64,000 nucleotides of DNA from Sepiola atlantica (GCA_963556195.1 OY744544.1:42952484-43016483), one strand, 5' to 3'; shown: positions 32,761-45,215, counted from the first letter of the stretch. Translations and numbers: made by a program. Notes: generated from the sequence alone by a model not told the origin.

Positions 32761-33384
32761 GTTTGAAATGTCGTCCAGAGTTCGACATAAAGTTTAAATG
32801 CTTCCACATTCCTTTAAAATTTTGAAAGGTCACAAAGTAATTTACTCTTTTTCCAACTATTAACAAAAGATTAAAATGGCTGAATTGTTTACGAAGAAAT
32901 CGAAATGCATTCTGATGAGTTTAATTTCGTAATTAAATTATTTTTTGAATAGGATTTTTTTTTAAATTTCGTTTTATTTTATGCTATTGCATTTTTTATT
33001 TCAGTAGATATTCGATTGATAGTAAATATAAAAATAATTCTTAAATTTCAGTTTTAATGCAAATAACTATTTTTTTTTAGTAAAATAATTAAATGAAAAA
33101 TATTAATAAAAAAACAAAAAGGTTTAATATTAAAATAAACTTGGAGCATTTTTGGTAGAATTGAAAAAAAAAACAGAAGGAATAAAAAGGGTTGTTTTAC
33201 CCTTTTTATTCCTTCTGTTTTTGTTTTTTTTTAACTATTGAACAACTATTTTTCTGAATAAAAAAAATGACGACCAAAACTACACATACAGTCACTGTAA
33301 ATACAACGGTTATTATTTTGCAAAATTCTTAGAAAAAGTCATTCAGGGTTTTTTTTTTTTAATTTATTTTTTTACTAAGAAATC
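32761..33384. other. AT-rich stretch with a small perfect hairpin
   Basis: At 33172-33220, 'aacagaaggaataaaaaggg' and its reverse complement are separated by 8 bp. Apart from that nothing is recognised. Confidence 0.6.
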
Positions 33385-33720
33385 ACAATTTATCAAGGTC
33401 AAAAGCCATTTAAGGATAAGGGTTAATGAGATGGAGTGATTGCGAGTTGAGAGATGAAGAACTTTATAAGAGGATTGAGAATGGTTGATGGAGTTCATGA
33501 CAGGAATCTGTTGACATTGGATTTATGTTGTAATCTGCAGGGAAGCAGTTCCGTGGTAATGTGTTGCACAGACGGGGGAAGGGGTTCATGAAAATTCCGC
33601 CTGTTGCTGGACACACGTAAGAAGAAAGGAAAGTTTATTTTCATTGTGGTAGCAGACGAGTTCATGCTGTGAAAGTCTTACAAACAGATGAACCAGTGAT
33701 TGGAGCTCAGTCGAACACCT
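33385..33720 (+). repeat. Dispersed repeat family F, copy 3
   Basis: Similar to 4606-4910 ('tatcaaggtcaaaagcca', 'ggataagggttaatgagatg', 'aagaagaaaggaaagttt', 'cattgtggtagcagacg'). Extends beyond copy 1 to about 33720. Confidence 0.7.
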
Positions 33721-33936
33721 TCCATGGAAGTAACGATAGAATAGAGAGAGACCAGTAATGTTTCTTCTGACATTAACCCTGACCTAACTCAAAACAAACA
33801 TAACTTATTTAGTACCTTTATTCATGAATGAATGTTGAGTCATCAAAATGGCGCCCTTCATCCTTACAATTGGAAAAAATGGAAAGTCTTAAATATTTTT
33901 TGTTTTGTTTTAAATAAGCAAGTAGTTTGTTTTCAA

Positions 33937-34332
33937 TAAAAGTGGTAATCATTACTATTACCGACATAAATTATTTAAAGGAAATACAGTTGGGAAATTA
34001 GTCAAAAACAATTTATTTTGCTTTATCTATTCATTTGTGACCTATTTACGTTTTTAAAAAATATTAATAAGAAGTTCAAGTTATCGTAAATAGCGATTCT
34101 GAGCAAAGTAGCCATCTTGTTTAACGTAAACAGCTGACTAAACAAAGATAGCTACTTTGCTCAGAATCGGTAGTTACGCTAACTTAAAAGGCTTATAACT
34201 TTTATTAAATATTTTTAACGCAAATAGATCGCAAATGAGCAGGTAAAGCAAAATAAATTGTTTTTGACTAATTTCCCAACTGTATTTCCTCTAAAATAAT
34301 TTATGTCGCCAATAATAATGGTTACCATAAAA
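33937..34332. mobile_element. Foldback element, arms of about 190 bp
   Basis: The left arm (33937-34128) faces the right arm (34138-34332): 'ccgacataaattattt' against 'aaataatttatgtcgcc', 'cagttgggaaattagtc' against 'gactaatttcccaactg', and 'gattctgagcaaagtag' against 'ctactttgctcagaatc'. A relative with a nested SINE lies at 14205-14710. Confidence 0.85.
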
Positions 34333-34385
34333 GTTGGAATGAGAATTGTTTGTATACACAACACGTTCGATCAAATAGGAACTGC

Positions 34386-34386
<1 letters not shown>

Positions 34387-34441
<55 letters not shown>
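34387..34441. repeat. (TA)n microsatellite
   Basis: About 55 bp of alternating TA. Confidence 0.95.
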
Positions 34442-34446
<5 letters not shown>

Positions 34447-34984
34447 TCATTTTACTTCAATCGAAGTTCTCAGAAATCAAGGGCTAACACTCGACCTCTA
34501 TATGAGATACATAGATATTTGAGTGTTCCATTAAAGTTCACTTTTATCTCTTAAACGTATAGTTAATAAAAAATTTAACATTAATTTTAATTTTCCTCTC
34601 CCCAATTGACCAGTTAATTATGTTATCGAATATTTTTCTTTTTGTCTCTTGGGCTTACCGGATTCCAGGACAAGAATTAATCTGGTCTGGTGGAACATTC
34701 CGCTAAGTGTTGTTACTCGAGCGGATCTTATTTGGGCTTCGAATACTTTTTTGAATATTTGGTCAGGGTTTACTTGTAGGAGTAAGTACCTTCATGTCAG
34801 GTCGTCCTGACAAACCCTTGTACAGAGAGACCGAAGACACTCGAGGATGGTGTCTAGTAGGTAATTCAAACTGTGTGGGTGGGTGTAATGATTATTTAAA
34901 TTCCAATTACTAAAATTCAGTCTTTTCTCATATTTACGTTTGCAATGGCAGAATTGACGATGGTCTTACAATTGTTTCGTGTAT
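34442..34984. other. Unassigned stretch
   Basis: A GC-richer patch (34640-34880) with phrases such as 'gagcggatcttatttgggc' may be an old repeat. No gene. Confidence 0.4.
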
Positions 34985-35180
34985 ATATATTGGTACAGAA
35001 AAATCAGTACAACATTCGTACCGTCGGTTTCAAACACGGAAGAACTTAGCCATCCGGCTCTCTTCAGCTTCTGTTGTCACAGATGAAAACAGAAACTGAA
35101 GAGAACCGGATTGCTAAGTCCTTCCGTGTTTGAAACCGACGGTACGAATGTTGTACTATTTTTTCTGTACCAATATATAT
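34985..35180. mobile_element. Compact foldback element, arms of about 85 bp
   Basis: The left arm begins tattggtacagaaaaatcag and the right arm ends with the complement, ctgtaccaatat. 'gtaccgtcggtttcaaacac' faces 'gtgtttgaaaccgacggtac'. (TA)n flanks both sides. Within each arm the order CTGAAGA ... GAAACC-GAC-GGT-A recalls a hammerhead core, but its stem II does not close properly. Confidence 0.85.
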
Positions 35181-35258
35181 ATATTACGTTCTTAATTTTT
35201 AATTCTTAATTAATCGAGCACTCTGCTGGGATTTTTCCTACCATATTACAAATAAGTT

Positions 35259-35262
<4 letters not shown>

Positions 35263-35331
<69 letters not shown>

Positions 35332-35332
35332 T
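35263..35332. repeat. (TA)n and (CA)n microsatellites
   Basis: Three TA blocks separated by G, then (CA)n. Confidence 0.95.
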
Positions 35333-35739
35333 AACACGTTACGCATACAGTCACTATATACAAAGTCTTCCTCCGGTGTTGGCTGTGTCGTGTCAAAACT
35401 AACCTCTAAATATAGACAATTCCAGCCCACGCATATTTCATACTATGAAAACTCTTCATTATCTCATTTCCCACATATCTCACGTGTGACATTTGACCCT
35501 CGCTGACAGCCACATCGCCGACGGTCGTCTAGACGCTACATTTAAGGTTAAAGCTTTTGTCTCAAGGCTCAACGATATAAATAACAATAAGATAACCGAC
35601 ACACTTCTCGGTGGAGCCACTGATCTAGAAAAGATGACCGTTCTTCGGAAATCAAGTGATCTTCAAGTCTTTAGCTATAAAAACTATATAATATAATTTC
35701 TGGTGTAGCTTGAATTAAAGTTTAAAGGTAAAAAAAACG
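35333..35739. other. Unassigned stretch
   Basis: Small open frames without known motifs. Confidence 0.45.
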
Positions 35740-37714
35740 AAAACATGAATATTCGAACGCGCACCTGTCATATCAAAGAACCAACATTGGCTAAAGAGAA
35801 TAAAAATAAAATAGATAAAACCCCTAAAAACATTAAAGACAGGATTAATTCAATTGACTATTAAAATAAAGTGAATTTATATCGTTAATAACTTAACTCA
35901 GACTGATCGGATCATTAGTAGAAAATGTTGACTATTTGAAATAGAAGTGATGTAATAAAGTCGACAACGAAGTACTTAGTAACTACTACATATTCACTAC
36001 GATTGGTTTAAGGAAACGGCTATGTCGTTTGTAACTGAATAATAAAATCAACAGGTAAACTTAATTTCATTAAGTATTTTAGCAACATAGAATAAAAAGA
36101 ATGGAGTCTTTGATACGACAGGTACACGTGCGAAAATTAATGGTTTCCTTTGGTTTAGGTCAGTTGCAGAAATGAACAATAATAGTTGATTTGCGCCTTC
36201 AAACTTTAGCCTAATTAAAGCCATATTTGGCAATTAAAAAAGTTTCATTATTTTTCCAAGAGTCACAATACAGTAAACAGTTTAGCTACGTTACACAATT
36301 ATGTGATGATTAGCCATCCGCACCGGCGGTTTCTGGAGCAATAGGTGTTTGGCTACAACACTTTCATCAGCGGTTGGAATAATAAAATATCTCGGGACAT
36401 CAAAGAATGGTTGACATGCGTTTACTATAGTGACACTTCGAAATTAGAAAGTGATTTTGAACCGTGTAAATTGTCGTAAACAATTCCTAGGCTTGAAGTT
36501 TAAAAGCAAACTTCTAGTAGTACGTTTCACCTGAGCTTTTAAGAGAAAACATGAATTTTCACATGTGTCTCTCTCATCTGACAACAACAAAAATGTCCGG
36601 CCGCATTTGGCAGCTTGCAACTTTTATTCGTCATAGCTCCAAAATAAAATAGTAACAATTACACAACACAAATTACACGCAGGATAACCTGTAAATGGGA
36701 AATTATTTTCATGATTTATAAAAGTTAGTTCGCTAACCGGCCACTCCGAAAATGGCAGATTCGACATTTCATATCGCCCTTATGAAAATGGAAAAATCGT
36801 TCTAATTAAAGTTCTGCTTGATATTTTAAAATTCTTTTTCGGGGCGTGAGAGATAAAATATGACTGAGTAAGTACAAAATAATGCTTTTACATGAAAATA
36901 ATTAACTGCATCGGCCTATAAGTAAAATTGCACCAAACATTCTTAATTACCTTGCTTTATCTCCGCAATTAAAATTTTATATTTTATTTTTTCAGGTTTT
37001 ATAGTCTACATCATCGGTTCTTTGATATGATAGAGGCGCCCGTGCGAACATTTATAAGTTCCTTTAACCGCATACATTCACCGCACCATAATACTAGACT
37101 TTTGCCGTTAAACATCTTATTCAAGCCAGAAATCACTTCTCAAAGGCGTCAAAATGATTTTCGAACGGTCACGAAGGAAACACATGTCGGCCATTTTTAC
37201 TTATTAATAAATAGTGGATTAAAATGTCCGACTTTACTAATAATTATAATTAATTTACGTACATAATATATAAAATAATGACACGTCCGATTAAGGCGAC
37301 TGAATGCGATATTCTGCATATTCTTAACCGCTTAGGAAGTGGAAAAATACTAAAACACAACACTGTTCTAGCTGCAAAAAAAAAAAACAATAACAAAACT
37401 ACGTGTATCGTGACCTTTACAGACCCGAAAGTGATTATGAAGCCTTTAAAATGCCAATTAGAAAACAGTTTTTTGCTTGAATTAAAAAAAAGTGTAAAGC
37501 CAAGTATTAACGTCAAGTATTATGGTTGATTCGTGCTCTTAAAGCATAACATTAATTTTTGGACGCATACCTGTCGTATATTTAAAAATAAATACTTGTA
37601 AAAATGGACGTTATGTAAATTTATTTTCATAATTTATAAAAACTCAAATTTTTAATTAGCTTTGTTAGGTTATCAATCTCTAAAATTAAAAAAAAAAGTA
37701 TATTATTAACTAAC

Positions 37715-37745
37715 TATACACATCCGGCGTTGTCCGGGAGAACTT
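37715..37745 (-). mobile_element. Helitron-like 3' terminus
   Basis: The minus strand reads ctcccggacaacgccgga, a hairpin of the CCCGG..CCGG type, then tgtgtatagTTAGT. Weak on its own. Confidence 0.35.
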
Positions 37746-37894
37746 TCATAAAAAAATGTTTACATTCTATATCCGTGATCCTCTTTTAAGTTTTTGAAGT
37801 CAAATTATTTAAATCACGAATGATAAAATGAACGTAAGAACAAAGGAAATACTAAACACAGATTAATCATTATCAGTTAAACAATGTTTGACAA

Positions 37895-38019
37895 TCTGGG
37901 ATCAAAGTGTAGTATCTGTTCTGTCCTCGGTCAGGAGGAGGAGAAATCCTTCCTTCCTGACTCACTTTTAATTTTTGTCCTCGAATCCAATGTCCCTTTT
38001 TGGGAGATGGATACCCCCT

Positions 38020-38063
<44 letters not shown>

Positions 38064-38111
38064 TAAAAATGACCTTGTGTCTAACTTTGATCTCATGGGG
38101 ATGCAAGTAAT
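37895..38111 (+). mobile_element. U2-headed SINE, subfamily B, with internal (CA)n expansion
   Basis: Begins with gggatcaaagtgtagtatct and gttct (U2 phrase), then 'gtcctcggtcaggaggag', and ends 'gaccttgtgtctaactttg' and 'ggggatgcaagtaattagg'. About 45 bp of (CA)n at 38022-38060 replaces part of the body. The U2 phrase starts about 22 nt into U2. Confidence 0.8.
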
Positions 38112-38599
38112 TAGGGACTAAGTCAAAAGTTGAAAGATAGAAACGAAATAAAATCGCATACAAAAGTTTTTTTTTTAAATAACAGATTGTTTTTAATCAA
38201 AAAGAAGTCAAATGCAATCATATGAAAATTTAAGTTTCATTGTGTCAAAAAAAAAAAATAGTGTCGCGATCGAAAAATAATATTTTTCTTTGGCAAGGAG
38301 CACACATGAGCTTTTATACTAGACTTTTGCCAATAAACTTTAATTTGAGGAATGAGTAAGAAATCATTTCCCATTCGGCAGTTTAAAGGCTCAAAATTAC
38401 TTTCAAATGTCTATTATTACTTGATTTTCAACCATCCTCCATTTATTATAGATTTTTAAAATGGCTGTCACGATGATTTCTGCATGACCGTACACGAGAC
38501 TCGAAAGTGATTTTGAAGCGTTTAAACTGGCGAATAGAAAGTATTTCTGGATAGAATTAAAAGTAGACCAAAATCAAATATTATTATGATTCTTGTTCC
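38112..38599. other. Unassigned stretch, partly old repeat
   Basis: Overlaps the diverged repeat cluster described at 35740-38590. No gene. Confidence 0.4.
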
Positions 38600-39110
38600 A
38601 GAATTTTTAAGATGAAGATTGATAATTTGGATTATTTGAACGACTATTATCATGCTGGCTGTTATTTTCAATGTTTCGGTCGATGTAACCTCTGGCCTTC
38701 TTCAGGTATGTTTGCGAACTTTGGAATCAGAAACTGCACGGAATTTCGAACTGAACCTTTTTATTCAATCCACGGGGTGGATTGTTCTCATTCATTAATA
38801 GTTATTCTTAGTTATTATTGCCTGTAGTACATATTGGACCCGCAACCCTCAAAAGACGGACACTTTAGAAGTAATTGTCACTTTAGAACTAATTGTTAAT
38901 TAACGCAATTAATCGTGACGCCATTGGGCCATGTGGATAAATCAAAGGTCAGTTCGAAATTCCTCACAGGTTCCGAGTTAACTAGAAAGTTCCCAGATTA
39001 GAAAAGATGCACCGTAAGAAGGTCGGAGGTTACATCGGCCGAAACGTTGTGAATATAACAACCAAGATCAGAATAGCAGTTCGAATACAAATAATAATTA
39101 TGCTTGTTTT
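38600..39110. mobile_element. Two SINE family V copies in inverted order
   Basis: The minus-strand copy (about 38600-38950) shows 'gatgaagattgataatttgg', 'caatgtttcggtcgatgtaa' and a tRNA-like head near 38945 (caatggcgtcacg, B-box-like gggtccaata). The plus-strand 3' part (about 38960-39110) carries 'aggtcggaggttacatcgg' and 'ccgaaacgttgtgaat'. Together they make a foldback about 500 bp long. Confidence 0.7.
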
Positions 39111-40380
39111 GTGATCCTAAAAACAAAAGAAAACCAGTATTTCGATCGCGCCATTATTATATTATTGAACCAAATAAAAGTTAAATCAATTTCAAAGTAT
39201 TTAGTACCTTTTTTTTGTTAATAAATAAATTAAAGACATTTGAGTAAAAAATAATGAACAGTACAAACAAAATAAGAAACGAACAAAGTTAAAGAAAGGA
39301 AAAAGAAATGTGGACTTACACAGAAGCAAAGGATGGTTTGAGTTGGCGAAGGACTTCCTCTTCATGTTTTGTGTGGAAAAGAATACAAATCTAAGACACT
39401 AAACTTAAATTGAAACGATGTAAAATCGACATTTGTAAATCTAAATACGATATCCTTCCTTCTTCCCTTCTTTCTTCTAAATAAAAGTAATTAAAAAATC
39501 TTATGACTCGATTAAAAAAAAGGAAGTGATACAGTAAAAATCACGTTCGATCCAAAAATACTTTTAAACACCTTATTGCATTTTTATACATTTTTTTTTA
39601 GTTATCTAACATTAATTTAATTGACACTTAATGAATATTAACTTAGAAAAAGTCACTGTTTATAGTAAAGTTAAAGTATAAAGTCCAGATAAAAACAGAA
39701 CAAGTACTTTCGAAATTATATTTTAAAACATATATATATTTAAAAAGAAAACTAAGTTAAGTTTTCTCACTTTTTTGTAGTTTAAAAAAGTATATCTAAT
39801 TTTTTTATGAAATAAATATATAAACGAACCAATCCGTTCCTTTTGTAGCGTGTCCTTGTATAATAAGTTCGTAAAAGTAGCTGATTTAATGTTAAAGTTT
39901 AAGCTAAAAACTATTATGAAGTCCAGACTGTTAATATACTCACAACTTTAAAATATCAGATTTGGATTACATTTAGTTGTTGCTTAAAAAAAAAAGAAGA
40001 TATCTAATAATATAATTTAATAAATAAACCTATCTGTCCCCGGTCCTTGTAGTAAAATAACAAAAGAAAGTTAAACTAAAAAGGGGTTCTTTTTTTTTTA
40101 AGTTATGCGTTTTTTCCACAAGGAAGACCATCTGGCCGGGTAGATCTCCTCCTGCCAACCGGGTTGGCTAGTTGAGTTGTTTTTGTTGTTGTTAATTCCA
40201 GTCATGAATGGAAAATAAACGGAGAAGACAAGTCATTCGAGTAGTTGTAGTGTAAATAAATAAGTAAATAAATAAGGGTCCAAATGTAAATAAGGTCACC
40301 TGTGTAGAAAGTGCGCGACTAAGAAGAGAAAGGTCTCTTCTTGTAACCTGACCGGGTGGTTGAGACAGGTGTGTGTGAGA
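39111..40380. other. Long AT-rich stretch with no recognised feature
   Basis: No gene, SINE or tandem repeat could be recognised. Confidence 0.5.
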
Positions 40381-40547
40381 GGGGGAGAGAGAGAGGGAGA
40401 GAGAGAAAGGGAGGGATAGAGAGAAAGAGAGGGAGAGAGATAAAGAGAGGAGAGAGATAAAGAGAGGAGAGAGAGAAAGAGGGAGAGAGAAAGAGGGAGA
40501 GAGAAAGAAAGAGAGAGATAGGGAGAAAGAGAGAGAGAGAGAGAGAA
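40381..40547. repeat. (GA)n-rich microsatellite
   Basis: About 165 bp of GAGAGA/GAAAGA/GGGAGA purine repeats. Confidence 0.95.
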
Positions 40548-40765
40548 ATAATATGTGATAATTTTTTTTAAAAAGCAGTCAGTTGGAAAACTGCTACCAA
40601 ACGTCAGAGACGATGGGTGCGCAATCGGTCCAATGGATGCCGTGACAGGCTACGAAACCGGCTATGATGATGATACAGAGTTCAAATCCAATTGGATCTA
40701 CCGTGGTCATATTTACGCACTAATACTGCTGTCAGGATGGCTGGCTGAGTTCTAAGTTGTTGTTC
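40548..40765. other. Unassigned stretch
   Basis: A 66-codon open frame here has no recognised motif. Confidence 0.4.
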
Positions 40766-40975
40766 CTATTTACTTGCCTCCCCACGAGGGCAAAGTTAGA
40801 CACAAGGTCGGTTTTTAATGTGGGTGAAATCCAGCTCTCCAAAAGGGTCACTCTGGATTTGAACACATTTTTTTTTAAATGCCTCAGTCTAGAATGACTT
40901 CTTCATTGACCAAGGACAGAATAAACTAAGTGTTGCATCAGAACAGATACCACAATTTGTTCCTTTGTTGTTATT
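40766..40975 (-). mobile_element. U2-headed SINE, subfamily B
   Basis: The plus strand shows 'cctatttacttgcctccc', 'gttagacacaaggtcggt', 'ctctggat' and, at the 5' end, 'cagaacagataccacaattt', a slightly mutated reverse complement of the U2 phrase. Confidence 0.85.
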
Positions 40976-41825
40976 TGCAAACATTAAACATGAATACAAG
41001 TAAAAGATGATCTAATGGTGAAACGCGTAAAACAGCAACTTGTGTTCAAACAGTCGTACGATATGTATTATTGTTGTGCATTACCATTAAATAATGCTCC
41101 CAAAATGGGTTGATTTGCTATTTAATAGACAAATCAAACATCAAAGACAGACACTGACTGAGCTCAGATCTGACAAGATACGCACAAATAATTTTAAGAA
41201 AAAGTATAAACACGCAACTTCTTTCTCATATTTAAAATAACAACTTGTCTTCAATTAATCGTCTACAATGAATTACAATAAATATTGTGACGCAATACTT
41301 TTGCACTTCTGCATCAAATAACCAAAAAGAGGGCGATATTCCGTTGGCGTCTAAATAAACAAAACGCAAGCGCGCGAAAGAAGGGGAGAAGATCTGGGGA
41401 TCATATGGACTAAAGAAGAAAAGGATATCATATGATATTAAATATAATAACTAAAATTACCGGACATGATTCCCTTATTTCTTAATTAAATCATCCAGTT
41501 ATGTAAAGAAAAGTCCGATGTATTGTGATTTCACCTTCATACCTCAGTCAAAAACGAACCACGTTCATGACGACACTGAGGCACTGTGTGTTATGTAGTA
41601 CGAATAAAGTATCTGACGTAGAGGTATAGTATAAATTAGAGAATAATAATGATATCAAGATACAACACACATGATGACGTATGTCAGAGAGAGAGAGAGA
41701 GAGAGAGGGGGGAGGGGGAGAGAGGGATACGGGTACTCTATACATCCAAATATTACAACAAAAACAATTTAAGTCAGTTTTTTTTATATAATTATTTCTT
41801 ACTGACTAGAAGTTCTTACGCCAAT
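40976..41825. other. Unassigned stretch with a (GA)n tract
   Basis: GA-rich run at 41690-41720. The rest is unassigned. Confidence 0.5.
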
Positions 41826-42052
41826 CTCTATTTACTTACCTCCCCACGAGTACAAAGTTAGACACAAGATCGGTTTTTACTGGAGGAAAATCCAGCTCCC
41901 CAAAACGGGCACTCTGGATTGAAACAAAACAAAAATTAGATTGCCTCAGTCTAGAAAGATTTGTCCGAAACTGATCGTGATCGAAGACAGAAAACATAAA
42001 GTGTGATATCAGAACAGATACTACACTTTGTTCTTAGCCAAAAGACATTACC
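41826..42052 (-). mobile_element. U2-headed SINE, subfamily B, best-preserved head
   Basis: The 5' end (42014-42050, minus) reads ttttggctaagaacaaagtg then tagtatctgttctgat, matching the U2 5' region over about 33 nt with one change. The body and tail match the 40.8-kb copy. No convincing TSD was found. Confidence 0.85.
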
Positions 42053-43275
42053 AGTGAATACTTACTGTCAATAATCAGTGGTGTTCCCTAGAGTCTGAGT
42101 GACAACAAGTCTCCCAACATTTCCTGTATTCTCAACCTCTTTCGATAACGATTGCAAATGCCTTTGCGTTATCGCAACAGGCGCTTGCCATTGATTTCTC
42201 GCTGGCACCAAGTCTCCCCAAAGTCCCAATACTTTCCGCACCCTTCCATCCTCTTTAACCCATCACGATTTTTTTGTGCGGTATCAGCCGAGGTTGGTGC
42301 CATCACATTGTTGTTGTTTTTATTGAAGGGGAGAGGGGGGCCTGTTTATGAAATTTGTTGCAGTTTCAGTTCCCTTGGGTTCATGTGGTGGTGTTCTTTC
42401 TATTTTCTTGTTTTATTTCTATTGCAACTTTCATGTGATTGGTTAGCGTTCACAGTTTACCTAATTTACGATGGTCATTTTTATGTATATTGTTTATATA
42501 AATATTGTCTTATTGTTTATATAAATATTGTTTATATAAATATTGTCTTATTGTTTATATAAATATTGTCTCATTGTTTATATAATATTGTTTATGTAAA
42601 TATTGTTTATATAAATATTGTTTTATTGTTTATATAATATTGTTTATGTAAATATTGTTTATGTAAATATTGTTTATATAAATATTGTCTCATTGTTTAT
42701 ATAATATTGTTTATATAAATATTGTCTTATTGTTTATATAATATTGTTTATGTAAATATTGTCTTATTGTTTATATAATATTGTTTATATAAATATTGTC
42801 TTATTGTTTATATAATATTGTTTATGTAAATATTGTTTATATAAATATTGTCTTATTGTTTATATAATATTGTTTATGCAAATATTGGCTCATTGTTTAT
42901 ATAACATTGTTTATATAAATATTGTTTATGTAAATATTGTCTTATTGTTTATATAAATATTGTTTATATAAATATTGTTTATATAAATATTGTCTTATTG
43001 TTTATATAAATATTGTTTATATAAATATTGTCTTATTGTTTATATAAATATTGTTTATGTAAATATTGTTTATATAAATATTGTCTTATTATGAATAAAT
43101 ATTACCAACCGTTGGTCTTCTCTGAAATATGAGTGGCAACAAGCCTCCCAAATGTTTCAGTACTCCTTGCACCTTTCCAATGGAGGTCTGGTTAGTGCTA
43201 TCCCGGTCTTTTCACCCTCCTTGACCCTTCACGGTCATTTGGTGTGGTGCCACGCCATGGGATCATGATCATCAT
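42053..43275. repeat. TTTATATAAATATTG minisatellite between imperfect direct repeats
   Basis: About 620 bp (42470-43090) of units made from 'ttgtttatataaatattg' with optional 'tctta'. The sequence before (gacaacaagtctcccaac, ccatcacgattttt, gtgcggtatc) and after (ggcaacaagcctcccaaa, cccttcacggtcattt, gtgtggtgcc) is related, so the array sits inside or beside a duplicated element. Confidence 0.8.
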
Positions 43276-44575
43276 TATGTTTTTTAGCAGTGGCTTTCAT
43301 AAATCTGTAAAGTTGTGCGTTTTTTCTTTGTTAATTGTCATGGTATTACGAGAATGAAAAACATTTTTTTAGTTAGTTATTGTTTAACTTGTAGCAGTTA
43401 CATGAGTTGCTGATTTTGTATTGATCTACGTGACAGCCAGTGACATGTGATTCGCCTTGGGATTATGTAATCGTCGCCTCTTCACCACGTGCGCGTATAG
43501 TTCGAGACCGATTCACAAACAGACAACACGTGATCCTGCGTTCTCTCCTGTCGTCGGCCCGGCAAGAGAATCGACGAAATCCAGGATAAAGATTATTTCG
43601 TCTTGTCTACATTCGCTTACTCCAATGTATTATCCTTGTTCTGTTCATGTGCTTCCTGTAAATAAAACTGCACATCTCTTTAGTTGTGAAGCTATCGTTT
43701 ATTTTGTGAGGAATGGTGATCCCGTTTGCTTATTCTATTCCAAGTAAGTTCGTCATTCTGATTTTCTTCTCGATAAACCCCAATCTAACATTGGCTCTCC
43801 CAGCTAAAACTCCTTAACATTAAAAGACTTAAGTTAAATATGATTATATTATTACAATAAAATGATGTTAATTACTACAATGAACAGATCTTTAAAAAAT
43901 AAAGATAAGATTAGTCTAGTCAAATTTAAATGTCATTTTAATTAATTTAAACAAAACCGGTGCTTACTTATTTTTTCTTTTTTTGTGCATTGTAATAATT
44001 AATATCATTTCATTGTAATGATATAATCACCTTTAACTGAAGTCTTTCAATGTTAAGGAGTTAAACAATAACTGAAAAAATTGTTTTCCACTTTCGTTGA
44101 TTTTAAATAAATGAAAATTAAAAAGAAAAATTGTGTTCTAAAAAATAATTATAATTAATAATTAATGTACATGAAGAAACAAAAAGTAGACCGTAGATTT
44201 GAGACCAATGTGGGCTTTAGCGTTCAAAATCCACCTTTCAATGTTGGTACCAAGCTAATACCAGTGCTCCATATTCATTAACAAACTATTCTAGTTGTAA
44301 AATAAACGAATGAATACCAATAATATAAAAACAGAAATCTACATTCATAAAACTGAGAAAATATTATTGCTTTTTATTTTTATTTTTTAAATTTTATATT
44401 AAAAAAATATTTGTAATCTTAAAGACAGAATATTCGATTAAGTTTATATTGAAATTTAATACGCAATTATGAATTTAAATCGTAAATGTTGAATAGAAAT
44501 GGAAACTGGGAAACGGCGTTTTGTTAATTTCTCCCATGTGAGAGTCATCAAAACATGGGGGGTTGCTGCAATTTT
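43276..44575. other. Long stretch with no recognised gene
   Basis: The part at 43440-43760 has an AATAAA at 43660 and a GC-richer body and could be an LTR-like piece, but no TG..CA ends or TSD were identified. The rest is AT-rich and unassigned. Confidence 0.4.
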
Positions 44576-44714
44576 TGCGACAGAGGGAGAGGGGGAGGGA
44601 TGGATAGAAGGGGAAGATAGATAGACAGAGAGAAGGAGAGTGAGATAGGAGAGAGAGAGAAGGAGAGTAAGATAGAGAGAGTAAGATAGATAGATAGAGA
44701 GAGAGAGAGAGAGT

Positions 44715-44755
<41 letters not shown>

Positions 44756-44776
44756 AGATAGAGAGAGAGAGAGATT
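44576..44776. repeat. (GA)n with GATA/GTAAGATA interruptions
   Basis: About 200 bp of GAGA with interspersed 'gtaagata'. The Ser/Leu-rich open frames on the minus strand are artefacts. Confidence 0.95.
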
Positions 44777-45054
44777 AAGGTTCGCGTATTCCTCTTCATC
44801 CGCTCTTGAACCCCCTGCGTTCTGAGCTGAGAGCATTAAATTGAAATAAAACTTACATCTAACCTTTAAAATCTGTTTCGAGTGTGCCACGATTAAGGAA
44901 CTCCATTTTTATGGTAAATGGCTATTTTCGAAATTAGTGGTTTCTCCGATAAATGTTGGTTATCTTTGTGTGTTTTTTAAAGAGCGCAAATGAACCATAA
45001 TACTTGACATTATGGCTTTATTATACACACTTTAATTCTAGAAAGAAATTACTT
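44777..45054. other. Unassigned stretch
   Basis: Nothing recognised. Confidence 0.5.
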
Positions 45055-45215
45055 TCTCCTATTTACTTGCCCCCAAAGTTAAACACAAGGTCGGTTATTA
45101 GTGCGGGGGGGGGGGGGGGGGTCTCTCCCATAAAAGGGACTCTCTGGACTGGAGAACTCTTTTTATTTCCCGTCTCTTACAGGGCTTATTTAGTTCGCAT
45201 CGGCTTACCAATTTA
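45055..45215 (-). mobile_element. U2-headed SINE, subfamily B, partial copy
   Basis: The plus strand shows 'cctatttacttgccccc', 'gttaaacacaaggtcggt', a G-run at 45105-45120, and 'gactctctggactgg'. It lacks the head. Confidence 0.65.

Larger units (their letters stand above)
35740..38590. repeat. Cluster of diverged copies of one old repeat
   Basis: A phrase of the type 'gaaagtgattttgaagcgtt' occurs at about 36458, 37427 and 38502. 'atactagacttttgcc' occurs at 37097 and 38317. 'gatatgatagaggcgcccgt' at 37024 resembles 36115, and the reverse complement of 35760 ('gcgcacctgtcatatcaaag'). Several copies in both orientations seem to be packed here, too diverged to delimit. The element at 36270-36400 has CTGATGA ... 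GAAACC-GCC-GGT on its minus strand. Confidence 0.5.

Noticed and set aside
43440..43760. A second solo LTR
   Set aside because: A polyadenylation-like AATAAA is present, but no matching TG..CA ends or target-site duplication could be found.
44456..44890. 144-codon Ser/Leu-rich frame
   Set aside because: Mostly (GA)n microsatellite read in reverse.
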